Assembly: GCA_003342815.1 (NCBI GenBank)
Contig: PTEX01000024.1
Location: 5,372,799-5,436,798, forward strand
Source of the DNA: Eudromia elegans
Lineage: Eukaryota > Chordata > Aves > Tinamiformes > Tinamidae
Reading direction: 5' to 3'
DNA: 64,000 nt
The position numbers and the translations under genes are program-made. Below are positions 1 through 12,100 of this stretch, piece after piece. The notes under the pieces are model-generated. The model saw only the letters and a list, made by a program, of their open reading frames with translations, searched no databases and was not told the origin of the DNA. The stretch's first letter is position 1. Each line of letters opens with the position of its first letter.

Positions 1-2104
1 AAATGCTTGCAAGCTACCGAGAGAAGAGCTTTCCCCGTAAGTTTTATTTGCACAGTGGGTTTGCAAACGGCCCTGGTGATGCGGGAGCGGAGGAGCCGGA
101 GCAGGCTGCGCTTGGCAAGGAGGCACAGTCATTTCCAAACCCGCTGTTCGCTGCTGAACGCCTCGTCCGCTGGGATCAGGATGCCTCCCGTTGGGCCAGG
201 ACGGTGCTTTGGATACACTGTGCTCGGTCCTGACCTGCAAGCAGGGTCTCGGGGACTGCCCCAGGTAGGGATGGAGCCACCAAGCAGAGCTCTCTGGGGC
301 AGCTTGAGCTGCATGGGAGGTGACTTCTCTGCTGTTCTGCTCCTCTGAGGAGCAGCCCGTATCCCCTTGCAGTTGGCCTGACGTGTGGTTTGTGGTGGGA
401 AGTTTTCGAAAGCACTTTGGGGAGTTTGGCGTGTGTGTCTCAAGGAAGTGTAATACATTCATGCTTGTAATCTCTTAGATGCTTCTACAAATCCCATCAC
501 AAATGTGTGCCTGGTATCTCGGCTCTCTTCAAAGAAGCAGCAAATTATAGGAGGTTAGTCTGATCTTTGGTCAATAATAAAGAATAAAGTGAATTGTCAC
601 TTTAGCTGCTCTGAATGTCTGGATTAGGCGTTTGCTGCATTTTCCTTTCCTTGTTGATGAGTCAGTAGAAAAAGTCTTTATGAGAAAGATTTACCAATGT
701 GATGGAAATTTCATTTCCAACTGTAACAGTTCAGAATCATCACTCATGTGAACACACAGATGCCTGCTTTTTCCTTTATTTTTTTTTAGCTTTTTGTAGT
801 GAGTGCTTGCTCTCCTTTTAGTCCTCATTTGCCTGTTTGGTGCATGCACTGCCCCTGAGGGTGTGATAAGAGCCGAGGAGCAAGGCGTGGGGTCCTTCCT
901 CCGAGCCGCTGCACAGCCCTCCTGCCGAAAGCATCGGCCAGAGCGCGGCCCTGCCGCCACCGCCCGGCAGCAGCGGGAAGCTCCCGCACGGCACAGGCTG
1001 CTGGAGCCGCTGTGGTTACACCGCTGGCATCCCAAAATAGCCCTGGAAAAGCCCCCAGGAGCATAGGAGCAGTATTACTGCCAGGCAAGTCCGACACGAA
1101 GTCGTCCCTTGGAATAATCTGTGTGTTTTCCCTGCTAATGCTGGTGGTTGCTTATTGTTTGCTTTCAGCCCAGCAGACTAAACTTTAGCTCTTATGTTCA
1201 ACCATTTATGCAAACATAGCAAATTACCCTAATGGGTCTTGTAGCAAATACAGCAAATTATCCTCGTGTGTTGTAACTCAGACCATTGGTTCTGAAACGT
1301 GAGTATTGGCTCTGTTCTTTCTTTTGCCATGTGATCAGATAAACATGGGCCAGTAATTTAACAGGCAGTTTCCCCTCTTTTTTCCTGTGTATCAGAAATG
1401 GAAGTGACTCTACCTGCTTTTGGGTGTATTAGTACTAAGGTACCTTGGATATTGATTTAGCTGCCCTGGCAGAGCGTGTCTCCTGATGAGCGGTTATGCT
1501 GCTAGATTGCCTTCGAGACCCAGGATCAGGTGAATATCTGCCCAGCAGCATACTTTGTGACGTGGATTTGCCCTTCAGATGGATTTACCCTAACCTATTT
1601 GTAGCTGCTTCTTTTCCCTCCTGCAGCTCAGAGTGACCTGACGGAGCTATCGGGTTGCCCCAGCAGGGCAACTGGGTGGGTTCTGCCCCTGTGCAACGTA
1701 GGGGACAGCTCAAACATGGGCTCTTCGTTTTGTTGTGCAAGAACAGGTATTGTTTCTTGATTCTGCTTTGGTTTGCAACTTTATGTTGCTAAGAAGCTCT
1801 GAATAGAGTATGGAATGCAATATTGTTTTCCAGGTACAATATAAATAAAAACTCCCTCCTTTCTACTTTATTTTCATGCCACGAGAGTTGGACACTGCCA
1901 CAGGGATGTTTCCACAGAAACTCAAGGACATAAGCTTTTTCCCAGACATGTAACAAAGTAGCACTTAGACCTATCTGTGTTTGCCTCCATGCCTGACTGA
2001 GACTCCCAGTTTTGCAGTTGAGTGTCCTTTGAACTCAAAACCTTGACCTGAATGTTACAGTCTGGTTGTGGTGGCCACCATTATGTAGAGCATTTTCTCA
2101 AATT

Positions 2105-3030
2105 TGGAATCATAGAATCGTTAAGGTAGGAATCATACAGTCCAACACACGTAGGGTCACACATAGCACAGGGTGACATCCAAGTAGATTTTGAAGATCT
2201 CCAGAGGAGGAGACTCCACAACCTCTCTTAACAACCTGTTGCAGGGCTCTGTCACCGTCACTGTTAAATTTTTCCTTAAGTTCCTATGGAACTTTTGATG
2301 CTTCAGTTGTGGCTGTTTCCTCTAGTCCTGTCGCTGGCCAACGCTGAAAAGAGACCGGCCCCATCCTCCTCGCTCCCTCTTTTGAGGTATTTATGCACAC
2401 TGATCAGATCTCCTCTCAACCTTCTCTTCTCCAGGCTGAAGAGGCCCAGCTCTCTCAGCCTTTGTTCATAGGGCAGATGTTCCAGGCCCCTAATCATCTT
2501 TGTAGCCCTGCGCTGGACTCTCTCTAGCAGCTCCACGTCCCTCCTGCACTGGGGAGCCCAGAACTGCACACAGTACTCGAGGTGCGGCCTCACCAGGGCT
2601 GAGTGCGATCACCTCCCTCACACTGCTGCCTCATGGTCAACTTGTCATGCACCATGATGCCGAGGTCCCTCTCTGCAGGGCTGCTCTCCAGAACAACAGC
2701 CCGGATGAGCTGTTCCGGCACTTTTCCAGGGAAGGAGGTGAGGCTCACTAGCCGGTGGTTGCTCGGCTCCTTCTCCTTGCAGTTTTTGAAGTTTGGTGGT
2801 GACACTGGCTTTCCTCAGGCACCTCCCCCATTCTCCATGGCTTTTTGAAGATGGAGAACAACTTAGCAATAACATCTACCAGCTCATGCAGCACTCTTGG
2901 GTACATCCCAAAAGGGCCCGTGAATTTTTGTGTATCAAGTTTACTTAAATGTTCTCTAGCCCAATATTCTTCTACCCAGGGTAGGTCTTCCTTTCTCCAG
3001 GCTTCTTCTCTTGTCTGTTGGGGTGGAAGG
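2105..3030 (-). mobile_element. CR1 LINE, 5'-truncated with internal deletions
   Basis: Read on the minus strand this is the C-terminal part of a CR1 reverse transcriptase. The order is: a segment with REHLSKLDT and PRVLHELVDVIAK at about 2930-2760, a finger/palm-like segment with LVSLTSFPGKVPEQLI at about 2750-2700, then ERDLGIMVHDKLTMRQQC at about 2670-2610, then [14 protein letters not shown] through [13 protein letters not shown] at about 2590-2350. The 3' end carries a CR1-like terminus at about 2105-2115, seen on the + strand as aatcatagaatcg. Frame changes occur between the pieces, and at least two stretches expected in a full CR1 are missing, near 2695 and near 2600. The element is dead. 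CR1 is the dominant LINE of birds and also occurs in turtles and crocodilians, which supports a sauropsid source. Confidence 0.93.
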
Positions 3031-3429
3031 ACCAAAAACTTGAATGCTTGCAGCTCACATACTGTAAAATATTAATTTAAAACTTGCAGTTTCTATTAAA
3101 ATATTAAAAATAGTATTAAATTTTGATTTTAAGGAGAGTATTTGGATTGCAGAACACTTTGTTAGCACGTTGTCTTGCATGTGGACATGACCTGCATAGA
3201 GGCTTTGCTGCTCTGCAGCCTTGCAGCCTGTGCCCAGCTCCAGGCGTTCAGACGTGCAGCGTCCTGGTATAAAACTGCTGCTCCCTGCGAGTGTGCCACC
3301 AGGTGGCACATGAAGCCAAGGAAAGAAGGCACCAGGGCCTGCGCTGGCTTCACACGGCCTCCCCGTGATGAGTAGGAACTGAAACATTTCCAGACTGCCA
3401 AGACTATTGAACATATTCATTTAAGGTGT

Positions 3430-3449
3430 CTTTTTTTTTTTCCCCCCCT
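3430..3449 (+). repeat. Pyrimidine run (T then C)
   Basis: A run of T is followed directly by a run of C. This is simple low-complexity sequence with no coding value. Confidence 0.85.
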
Positions 3450-3804
3450 TATTTTGAGGTGCATGACATGGTTACTGGAGCAAAACAAGCAAATTAAAAA
3501 AGAATGATATCGCAGATGGGCATATATTAAAAGATGCTCTTTTGAAAAGTATAAAAAAGAATAGGTCAAACTGAGTCATTTTGTTTGTAGAGATTAAAGA
3601 ACTGAATGACTTTGCTAAAATACACTGATCACTAATAGGAAAGTAGCCTCTGCAGAGCAGCAGGCTTTGGAGGGATAATTTGAACTTATGTCTCCAGATA
3701 GTTAGAAATGTTGTAGTGGCTAACAATTCTTGCACCAGCATAGCCTTTGTTTTCCTGTTTTCCATCCCCAGTATTTTCTCTAGGATTGTATTTCTAGAAA
3801 GCAG

Positions 3805-4119
3805 TCATCTCTGTACTGACATTTGGTTAGGTGAATACAGCTCAGCTGCTTTTGCTATGTTGGACAAAACAAGGCTCTCCATCCTCCTCCCCATCAAAGC
3901 CTGCTGAAGTTTGAATTTGTCCATGGATGGAGCTGCATCCAGGATTTCCTGTGAGATTTCACATCGTGTGGGATCTCTGTAATGGCATGTAATGTTCTTA
4001 TTCATGATAACGTTCACTTTTTTGATGGTCACATCTCCTGGGGATTCAGGTTTCTTCAGGTCTTTTTTTCCTCTGTCATTTGATGTCAACAGCTCCCAGA
4101 TTACAGCAGAAACTTTATT
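3805..4119 (-). other. Unidentified coding-like open stretch
   Basis: On the minus strand 105 codons are open between an in-frame TAG just upstream and a TGA at 3805-3807, in otherwise AT-rich DNA. The peptide has mixed, protein-like composition: an N-terminal AVIWELL, a lysine-rich part, then DPTRCEISQEILDAAPS and a helical-looking C-terminus ending in QMSVQR. There is no good ATG at the start; the first methionine is internal. Further minus-strand stretches with a similar look occur at about 4740-4890 (for example DKKGREMTVQNP) and about 4264-4479, separated by stops and frame changes. I do not recognise the family. It could be a decayed retrocopy or DNA-transposon relic, or simply a chance open frame. 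Confidence 0.25.
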
Positions 4120-7100
4120 CTAATACCTAGAAGTATAAGCCTTCCATTCTTGTTACTCTAGCCCTCAAGTTCATTCACTTTTTCCCATTGTGAAGTTCTC
4201 CTCCTCCTCTGCATTGGCAATGTCTGTTATTTACATTAGGAAATCTCATGACCCCATTGTTTGCTAAGCCATGCTCATCAGGGAAAACCAAACAAAATTA
4301 ATCCCCAAACTGATCCTTGAGAATCTCCTTGAGAACCCACTGGCTAGTCTTTTTCTTTGCCAGACGCGTGTTACTGTTTCTCCTCCTTTCATGTCTTTCA
4401 TCATGCCTTCACATTCAGTGCAGGTGGTGGTGTGTGCCCTTGGCCGTGGCTGTGCTTGTGCCCACTCAGTGAATTCCACTAACCACTCTCCTCTTTATCT
4501 ATTTGGTGTCCTCTGCAGGTCTGAACTGGAGGTTTGGTGGTTTTTGCTTTGTAGGTAAATCTCTTGGCTCCTAAGAGTGCCTCAGAGTGTCTCTTCCAGG
4601 TGCCAGAGATAGACAAATAGGGGTTGTTCTAAACAAATGGTTCTGTGGTTGTGCTAGTGTGTAGCTGTGCCAAGAGTATTAGGCCTTGAACAAGGGCACA
4701 GCACCATGCTAATATGACAACACAGCCTCCATTTCAGAGCTGGCTCCTTTTCCTTTGCTCTCTCACGTTGTCCAGAGTTTCCTTATACCAACATTTCAAT
4801 CACTTCTTGCGAACTCTACGTTCTTTCCTAACTGGATTTTGGACAGTCATTTCCCTGCCTTTCTTGTCTATCAGACTAAAGTTATCACTGATAATAGTGC
4901 GTGTTGCCCTTGCTGTTCATCCATTTTCCTCTGAAATGCATATACTTATTGATTTGCCTTCAGTTATTAGATTTTATTTTTGTCTTCTGTAAATTAAAGA
5001 CGAGTGTGGAGATTAAACAACCTCTCAATCATCTCTTTGTCTTCCAAGTTTTTTACTCATTAGTCATCTGCAGTTTTTATCATGTGACAATCTTCAGTGG
5101 GTATTTAATAGCAAATGTCAGCATGTTTTTTGTTAATACATAAGAAAAAAAAGTAAAATGGCTTGTTTTATTACAAATTATACACTGCGTTTTTTTGCTG
5201 CAGGTCTTATACACGGTGCAAAATTGCTGCTTTAAATTGATGGTCTGCAGAAGTAACAGATGCTGTAGTCGAGGCAAGGTCTTAGCTGGCCTAAATCAGC
5301 AGTACACAGGGATCTCATGTTTTTTATGGCAAGCAGCTCTCACCATGCCCTGAGCATGTACAACAATTGTAAATGATCAGACCATAGGTCAGACAAAAAG
5401 TGTATTTTTCTCTCATTATTAAAAACAACAATAATTTTAAAAGTCAAAACCAGTGGCGTGCAAAGAAAAAGCATCTTAAACATAGATTACATTTTCAATA
5501 AGCAGCTCAACCTCTTAGTATAAAACCACAGAAATTATTCCAATTTCGTTTAAACCATTCCTGAGATAGCTGAAGAGGACAGAATGCTGGCATTAAATTT
5601 TAATGAGAACTGTTTAAGTTTTAGGGGACTGTCATTACAAATTCCTGCAGGCTTTGCAAAAAGGAGGTATATGGACTGGTGCTTATGGGAAAGGAACTAC
5701 ATTTACAGGTAGATTAACCTTGTTTATAAGTTTGAATGAGTAAGCAATGCTGCTGTCGGCTTGTGACTGCCCATCGATAATCGACACGGGGACCTAAAAC
5801 CCATCGCCTCGAGGTCAGTGGTTAGAAATCGAGAGCACTCAGCAGGCAATTAGAGATGGGCTTTATTGCCTTCTTCCACGTGGGTTTTGGTCGTCTTTCA
5901 GTGAAAATGGTGCCATATCCAGGGAGGCGGTCCTCAGATTCAAATTTCTTTTTGACCAATGCAGGTTTCTTGGTGTGGTACTGCTTGTTTACTGGCAGCA
6001 GTAATTCAGGGGAGCTTTATGGTACAATTTATATGAATATCAGCAATGCTCCCAGCTTGACTGTGTGCAAAGCTAGTATAATAAACAGTAAATTTTTTTT
6101 TAGCAATAAATTTTCTAAAATTCTGGAATTTACAGGAGGATTCTTTTCGATATGCTTTTTGTTGTGAATTCCAAATACATAAGCAGCAATGGGAACTAGG
6201 TAAGCGTTAAAAAATTATTTGGAGAAGACTGTTAGTCTTCTTAGAAGTTAGTGCTCCTCAGCTGCCGTCAAGTGCTTTTCCTCATGATCTGCAGAGTGGT
6301 ATATGCAGCAATGCTGGTTCATTGCACTGCAAAGCTAAGTGAGATCATGCACATGTCTCAGTGAAGAGGGAAGGGCCTTTTTAAACAGTTCCTCAATACC
6401 AGCTTGTACTTGTACGACCCCTCTATGACCAAATCACATAAGAGAGAGTATTTGACTTTGAAAGCTCACTCTAAATTGCACAAACCTCACTGATTTACCT
6501 AATAAGGGAGCGTTTGCTCCAGTTAAACAAGGTCTCAGTTGAGCGACAGAATATTGTAATCCAACCCTTGATTAGCACCATTGAACTGTAGCTGTGGTCG
6601 TTACACTCTTCAAAACTGCATTAGCAGTGGTTGTTTTGGCCCCAGCTAGAATATCTTCTTACTAATTTTTGCTAATCCCAAATGTCAAAAAAGCAGCTTT
6701 TCTGAAAATGTTTGAGTAGAGATTAAAAACATCAAAAGGTGTCTGTGGAGTGTTTATTTTAGAATTGTTAGCAAATGCAACCACTTGTAAGTGGTTTTTG
6801 TACTTGTAACATTTATGGTACATCAATAATGCAGCTTATTTTTATAAAACAAGAAAGTATGATGCGTTTTCTACCTCATGGGTGGTGTTGAGCTATTCCT
6901 GTTGCAAAATGCCTTACAATAAAAGGTATCAACCAAAGCGAGCGCAGGCTCCTGTGCCTGGCGTAATGTACCGCGGTGTCCGGTTGCAGGCGTTCTTTGT
7001 AATTCTAGGAGACAGAAAATAAAATTTGCACTCAAAAATAATAAATTAAAGTAAATCATGGAGGAGGAGCATATGTTAATGTCCAAGAAATAGTTAGATG

Positions 7101-7334
7101 TTGCCAGAACAATACTGCTACATAATGAATCTTTAATGATCTCTGAAAGTCATAATGGCCTGTCACTAATGCCCATTAATGATCTCTCTATACCGCGAGT
7201 ATGGGTTTGATGTTTCTGGCCAGTACCTTAGAGAATACTTTAAATATGCCTTAAACTTTCTCTGATCTGCTCCCTGTGTGTCTGCTCCAAATGTAGACGG
7301 CAATTGTCTGGGTAGGAGCAGCTTGTAAGGAAGC

Positions 7335-7365
7335 ATGGCTTTGGGGTTAAGGAAGTCTTATTCAG
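7335..7365 (+). CDS. FGF13: FGF13 alternative first coding exon 1U
   Basis: This encodes the short leader MALGLRKSYS plus the first base of the next codon. It is followed directly by the strong splice donor gtaagatg at 7366. Mammalian FGF13 isoform U starts with the nine-residue leader MALLRKSYS, and the match here is exact except for one extra glycine after MAL. The exon ends in phase 1, as exon 1S does, so it joins exon 2 to make MALGLRKSYS-EPQLKG. The start codon has a strong context, A at -3 and G at +4. The region just upstream is not a CpG island, so this promoter differs in type from that of 1S. The U leader lacks the N-terminal inactivation segment and the basic cluster of 1S, leaving essentially the core domain. 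The start of the 5' UTR cannot be fixed from sequence. Confidence 0.87.
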
Positions 7366-9054
7366 GTAAGATGTATTTAAGCAATATTTTAAAAGGAAAA
7401 TCTAGATAGTATGTCCTGGTAGTAGTCTTTTGTTAGAGCTGAATAACCTATGTAAAGAAATTAAAGCTTAATATTTATTCAAATAATGTGATAGTTTGAT
7501 AGCTGCATCAGTTTTCTTTGGATACCCTAAAAACGCAGTATTTAAGACAAGTGTTTTTGTTGATACCTACTGTTTGGAAATGTAGATATACTGAATATGC
7601 TAATGAATTGGCAAATTTATTCTGTTTGATCAAAGTATTTCAAATGTAGCACAGGTTGATTTAATGGCCTTTGAAACATCTAGATTTCATATTTAGTAAA
7701 TCTTATATACAAAACTTGTATCAGATGTAAAGCTAATCCTTGCTTTAAAGAAAAAAGTAATTCCAGTTCCATTCTCATTGCTTTGTCTGAGAGTAATGTG
7801 CTAACATTAACAAAAACAATCTTGCTACGTTGTTTATGACTTGAAAGCCTTTTAATACTAAAATATCTGTATTTCTGTATTCTTGGATCATGGCAGTGTA
7901 ACTTATTTTCCTTAATAGTGAAAAAATATATTCTCAGTATTTTGTATATGAAGCGATCAGACTACTGGAAGAACCAACGCCCTGTGACTAGAGGAGAAAA
8001 ACAAATTCAAGGACTCTCGCAAAATACCCCAAAATCAAGCGATAATCTGATTAGCAGGCATACAGAGGGTTAGGTATTATGTATATTCTTTAGGACATGT
8101 ATCATTCTTTATTTGAAACACTTCAATATAATCCATAAACCACTTCTATGACATTGCACGCGGCATCCATGTTTTTTCTCCTTATAATTAATCCATTAAG
8201 CATGAACTGATGAAATATAAGTTTAGAATGAGAAGTAAATGAACTGCAATGTTTTAGGTTTACACAATGCAATCTGTAATATGTGATCCAGGTTTTTAAT
8301 TACTAAATATCTGGCTTTTTTGCAAAATCAATGAGTTAGAGTAATGTAAGAGCGGCAGAGCAGAGGCAGTTCTGAAGCAATCGCAGCACTTGCGGAAGGG
8401 CTTTTCTTTAGTGCCTGCCCCAGCCACAGCGGGCCAACGAGGCCCTGCTGGTGATGAGACAGGGAATGAGCCCCGGGGGAGCCTGGGCTCCCCCTGGGTG
8501 CCAGGAGCTCGATGGACATTTGGGGCAGGCGGAGCGAGGCCGCGGCTCTGATCAGCACCATGGAGAGCGCCCACCCGCAGCGCCCCGCGTCCCCTCGCTG
8601 CCCTCGTGCCTGTGGCCCTAAAGACGTGTCCCTTTAGGGGTCCCAGACCCTCAGAGCTGTCCCCAGGGCTGGAAGGGGCAGCGAAGGAAGCAGGTGACCT
8701 TGCTGCGGCAGCGACAGGAGCTGACTCTAGGTGTCCCTCTTGCTTCTGCATTTCAGCGCTAGTGCCGCGTTTTGGAGGCTGCTACTGTACGTGCTGGGAG
8801 ACGGGGCTGGGTGTTCTTGTGTCCTGCTGCACGCTTCCTGGGCAGGAGACTTTGCGTATTACCCAAAACCTCCCGAAGAGACTTTGCATCAGAACGTTTT
8901 GAGTGGTAAAACTTTTAAGTTATGAGGGATATTTCAAAAGCGTGTGTTCTAAAAGTATAAAGTATCTAAGAAGTGTAACTTTTAAGGTGTAAAATTTATG
9001 GCAGTAATGGTTTCAAAGTACAGTCACTGGGTAAAGACATTTCACATATAAGCT

Positions 9055-9105
9055 GGGGAGAAAGGAGAGGAGAAAAAAAAAAAAAAAAAAAAAAAAAAGG
9101 AAGGG
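9055..9105 (+). repeat. 51-bp uninterrupted purine tract with A26
   Basis: Every base is A or G. The first part is G-rich with GGA/GAGG units, followed by a run of 26 A at 9073-9098 and a short GGAAGGG end. This may be the tail of an old retroposed sequence or an independent purine expansion; no retroelement body is recognisable next to it. Confidence 0.85.
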
Positions 9106-12100
9106 TGGTAAAAGTCTTTCCAGCATTAGCAGCTCTGCTTCCCTGGTGTTTGTGCAGCTGAGCATTGTTGAACCAAACATCTTGGTTTGGCTCATGTTTG
9201 CAATTTGGGAAGAAAAGAGACAGGAAAAAAGCATGTATTTAAGTGCCTGTATTGTGTAGGTAGAACCCATATTTGCAGAGGTATTGGAGCAGGTCCAATT
9301 CATGCTCAGCATGTATGGTTGGGCAGAGCTAAGGCTGTTAAATCCTAGTATTTTATTTGTAACAACTCTTGCAGCTTCATCTGCTGGCTTTGTGTTGGTT
9401 TGTAGTTAAAAATGCAGCTACAGTTACCCAATCTGTGCACAGGCAAATGTGTCCCTGTCATAAGCAAGAGAATAATAGTGCTCAGCTGGGACAACTTCAC
9501 TTCTATTCCTCTGATTTCTAAGCATGGTAGCAAAATCTTTCCATGCTTTCTGATGAGGTCTAGCTTCCCAGAAATGTATCCAGCCGACTAATGCGAAAAT
9601 CGGGAGCAGTAGCAGATGTTCTGCCATTAGCTGCCTTCTCTGCATTGACTTCTCTGAATTTCTTCTAATTTGCTGATGTATAATTTGCACATACAATTGT
9701 TCTGGTCTTCATGCTTCAGACCTATTTAAATCGGATACAGCGAACGCTGGTTGGTGGTCTTTGTTCCTGTTTTGCTAACCAATGTTCTTGTGAGTATTTC
9801 TGTTTATGACATCTTGCTTTTTCCATCTAAGATGTGATTTATAGATGTCATCTTTGCTGTGCTCTTACTAGCAGCAACTTGAGGTTGTAAGCTCATGAGG
9901 CAACCTGGGAGATATGTCTTGGCCGTGGAGGTGGATAGGTGGTGTGATAGTGACCGTTCTTGGTCAGTTCTTATATTCACGTTTCTTACTGAGCACGACC
10001 AGAACAAGACCAAACTAGGTGGAGGTTAGTTATTTTTGATGATCTGTGATAATTCATAAATGAATCTTTTACAAGGATGGTAGGTAGAAACCATAAGGTA
10101 ATAGTCTGAATCCCCTCACACCAGCTCCATGGATATTTCAGTGAGGCAGAGGTAGTGTTTTCCTTTATGCAGTTATGAGAATGGTGGTGCTTTTTGGATG
10201 GAGATGAGTGTGAATGGGGAAGATTGAAGCTGGAGATGCCGCCTTCTCTTTCTCTCTCGGCTGTACAGAGAGAGTTCACTCAGGTAAGCTTAGAGAAGCT
10301 TTTCTTTTACATAAATGGGACATACTTTACCCACCATTATTAGCTGCTGAACAGAGCGCAGAATCTGGAAGTTTGAACCTGTGGACCTTTGCCTGATCCT
10401 CAAGGTCACATCTTCCCTCTGGTTTTGTAGATAATGAGACCAACCTTTTGTATTCAGGTAAACTGGTTCCAGTTCCATAACAGTGCGCAAGTCCCACTTG
10501 GACTTTTGCACAAACGACCGCCCCATGAGGTGTTCCAGGTCCTGGAAAGCATTGCCTCTACCCAAGAAATGGTACCTTTGTGCAAAGTCGCTTTCATTTG
10601 TGACTGATCCTGTTCACATTCCCCTTTGAACTTGATGCCATAATCTCTGCAGTCAGGTCAAAGTCACAGAAAACTGTTACCAGGCCCTTCTGATCCCAGC
10701 CCAGATAATTTGGTTGTGTTCTTAAAGACAGATGGGTCCCAGATTATTAACACAGCAACAGGAAGCAGTAAGCTGGGCATCCATCCTATGGCTGCAGAGG
10801 ATTGAACTCTGTAGTCCTGTGAAGTTAAGCACAAATTGTGCAAATCTTAGCTTGTAAGCAAAGCAGAAAGTGTGTCTGTGAGAAGTTGGTGGCGATGCTT
10901 GGGTGCAGGTGCTGGGAAGAAACCCTGCAGAGGCTTCAACTCAGTGGAGACCCAGTGAGTGTTTGTCTTTTTCAAGCTCTTGACAGAGGATGAATCAAAT
11001 CTGTGAAGTGATGGGAAAAGATCTGTTTGAGTAATGAATGTGATGTTCTCCAGGCAACTTGTCCTGTGAAGGACTGTTTGTGGTATTTTGTCATGTAGTA
11101 AAGTCGCCTTATGTTGAGTTTGACGGTGGCACATAACCCACACATCTAGTGTCCCATGCTGAGAGGTAAATATTTCAGAGATGATACACTGTCATTTAAA
11201 CTGATGTTTCTGAACATCGTCATGCTGCGAGGGCATGAGCAAACCTCTGCGCATACTGATGTGGGAGGATCTCGAGTGTATTTGCTGTTGCTTTGTGGTG
11301 GGCAGGGGGAATTTGACCATTTGCTTCTCTAAGTTCCTGGCTCTGGTGGAGCGCCTGGAGACAGTGGAATAACGTGTTCCTAATTTGGGAGCGTGCAGAG
11401 TGCTGGGAGCCGATCTCCTGTGTTTGTTCTGTGACCTTTCCCAGGTGATTGGCACTGATCTTTTATGCACCAGATAGAGATCTTTTGTGGTTGACATTTT
11501 GAGATGACTGAATATGGATTAACCTAGGCAAAACTATTTCTGTTTTCTGCCTTCAAACAATGCCCTCCTTTTCCAAAAATGGCTGCGCCACCAGGGGACA
11601 TGGTCAGATCAAATCCGGTTTTGATTGACATGGTGCTCAAAAGGCGTCAGAGTTCACAGCCAGGAAGGGGCAGAGAAAGTGAGAAATTCCTTCCCCAAGA
11701 ATCTGAAAGGAAACTGATGCTCTTGATCTCAGGTCTACTGGCTATCCCGAGCATTTAGCAGGGAGGGTGAGTCACAGTGAAGAGGCCCCAGTTCTCGTCT
11801 GAGTCGGTGAAGCTTGTCCTGCGAAACGTGTGCAGATCTGCCAAGAAAACAGGATCAGGATATGAGAACCTTTGGTAATGCATTAGGTGCATAATTATTT
11901 TTTAAATATCATGGCAGTCTTAATGAGATGACTCACATGCTTCCAGATAGGGATGTGCTTCTCTGCTTTGCTGGATAGGGGCCAGGTTCTGCACATCCAG
12001 CCCTGTACACCATGAATTTATCCTGTAATGGGGAACATCCAGGGTGTTTGGAGTCGGGATTCTGCAATCTGAGAAGACAGATTTCAGCCAGCCACCTGCT

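Larger units (their letters stand above)
1..7334 (+). other. FGF13: Sequence upstream of exon 1U, probably intronic for longer FGF13 isoforms
   Basis: I find no supported exon here. In mammals the FGF13 V and Y first exons lie far upstream of 1U, so this stretch is probably intron for those isoforms and distal 5' flank for the U isoform; that is an inference from family knowledge. I looked for coding sequence matching the V and Y leaders and did not see it. The stretch contains a decayed CR1 element (about 2105-3030), a pyrimidine run at 3430-3449, and an unexplained minus-strand open stretch around 3805-4119. The rest is AT-rich unique-looking DNA with ORFs of chance length. Confidence 0.6.

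Noticed and set aside
8296..8751. 151-codon minus-strand ORF
   Set aside because: It coincides with a local GC-rich patch, is low in informative residues and has no recognisable domain or splice context.
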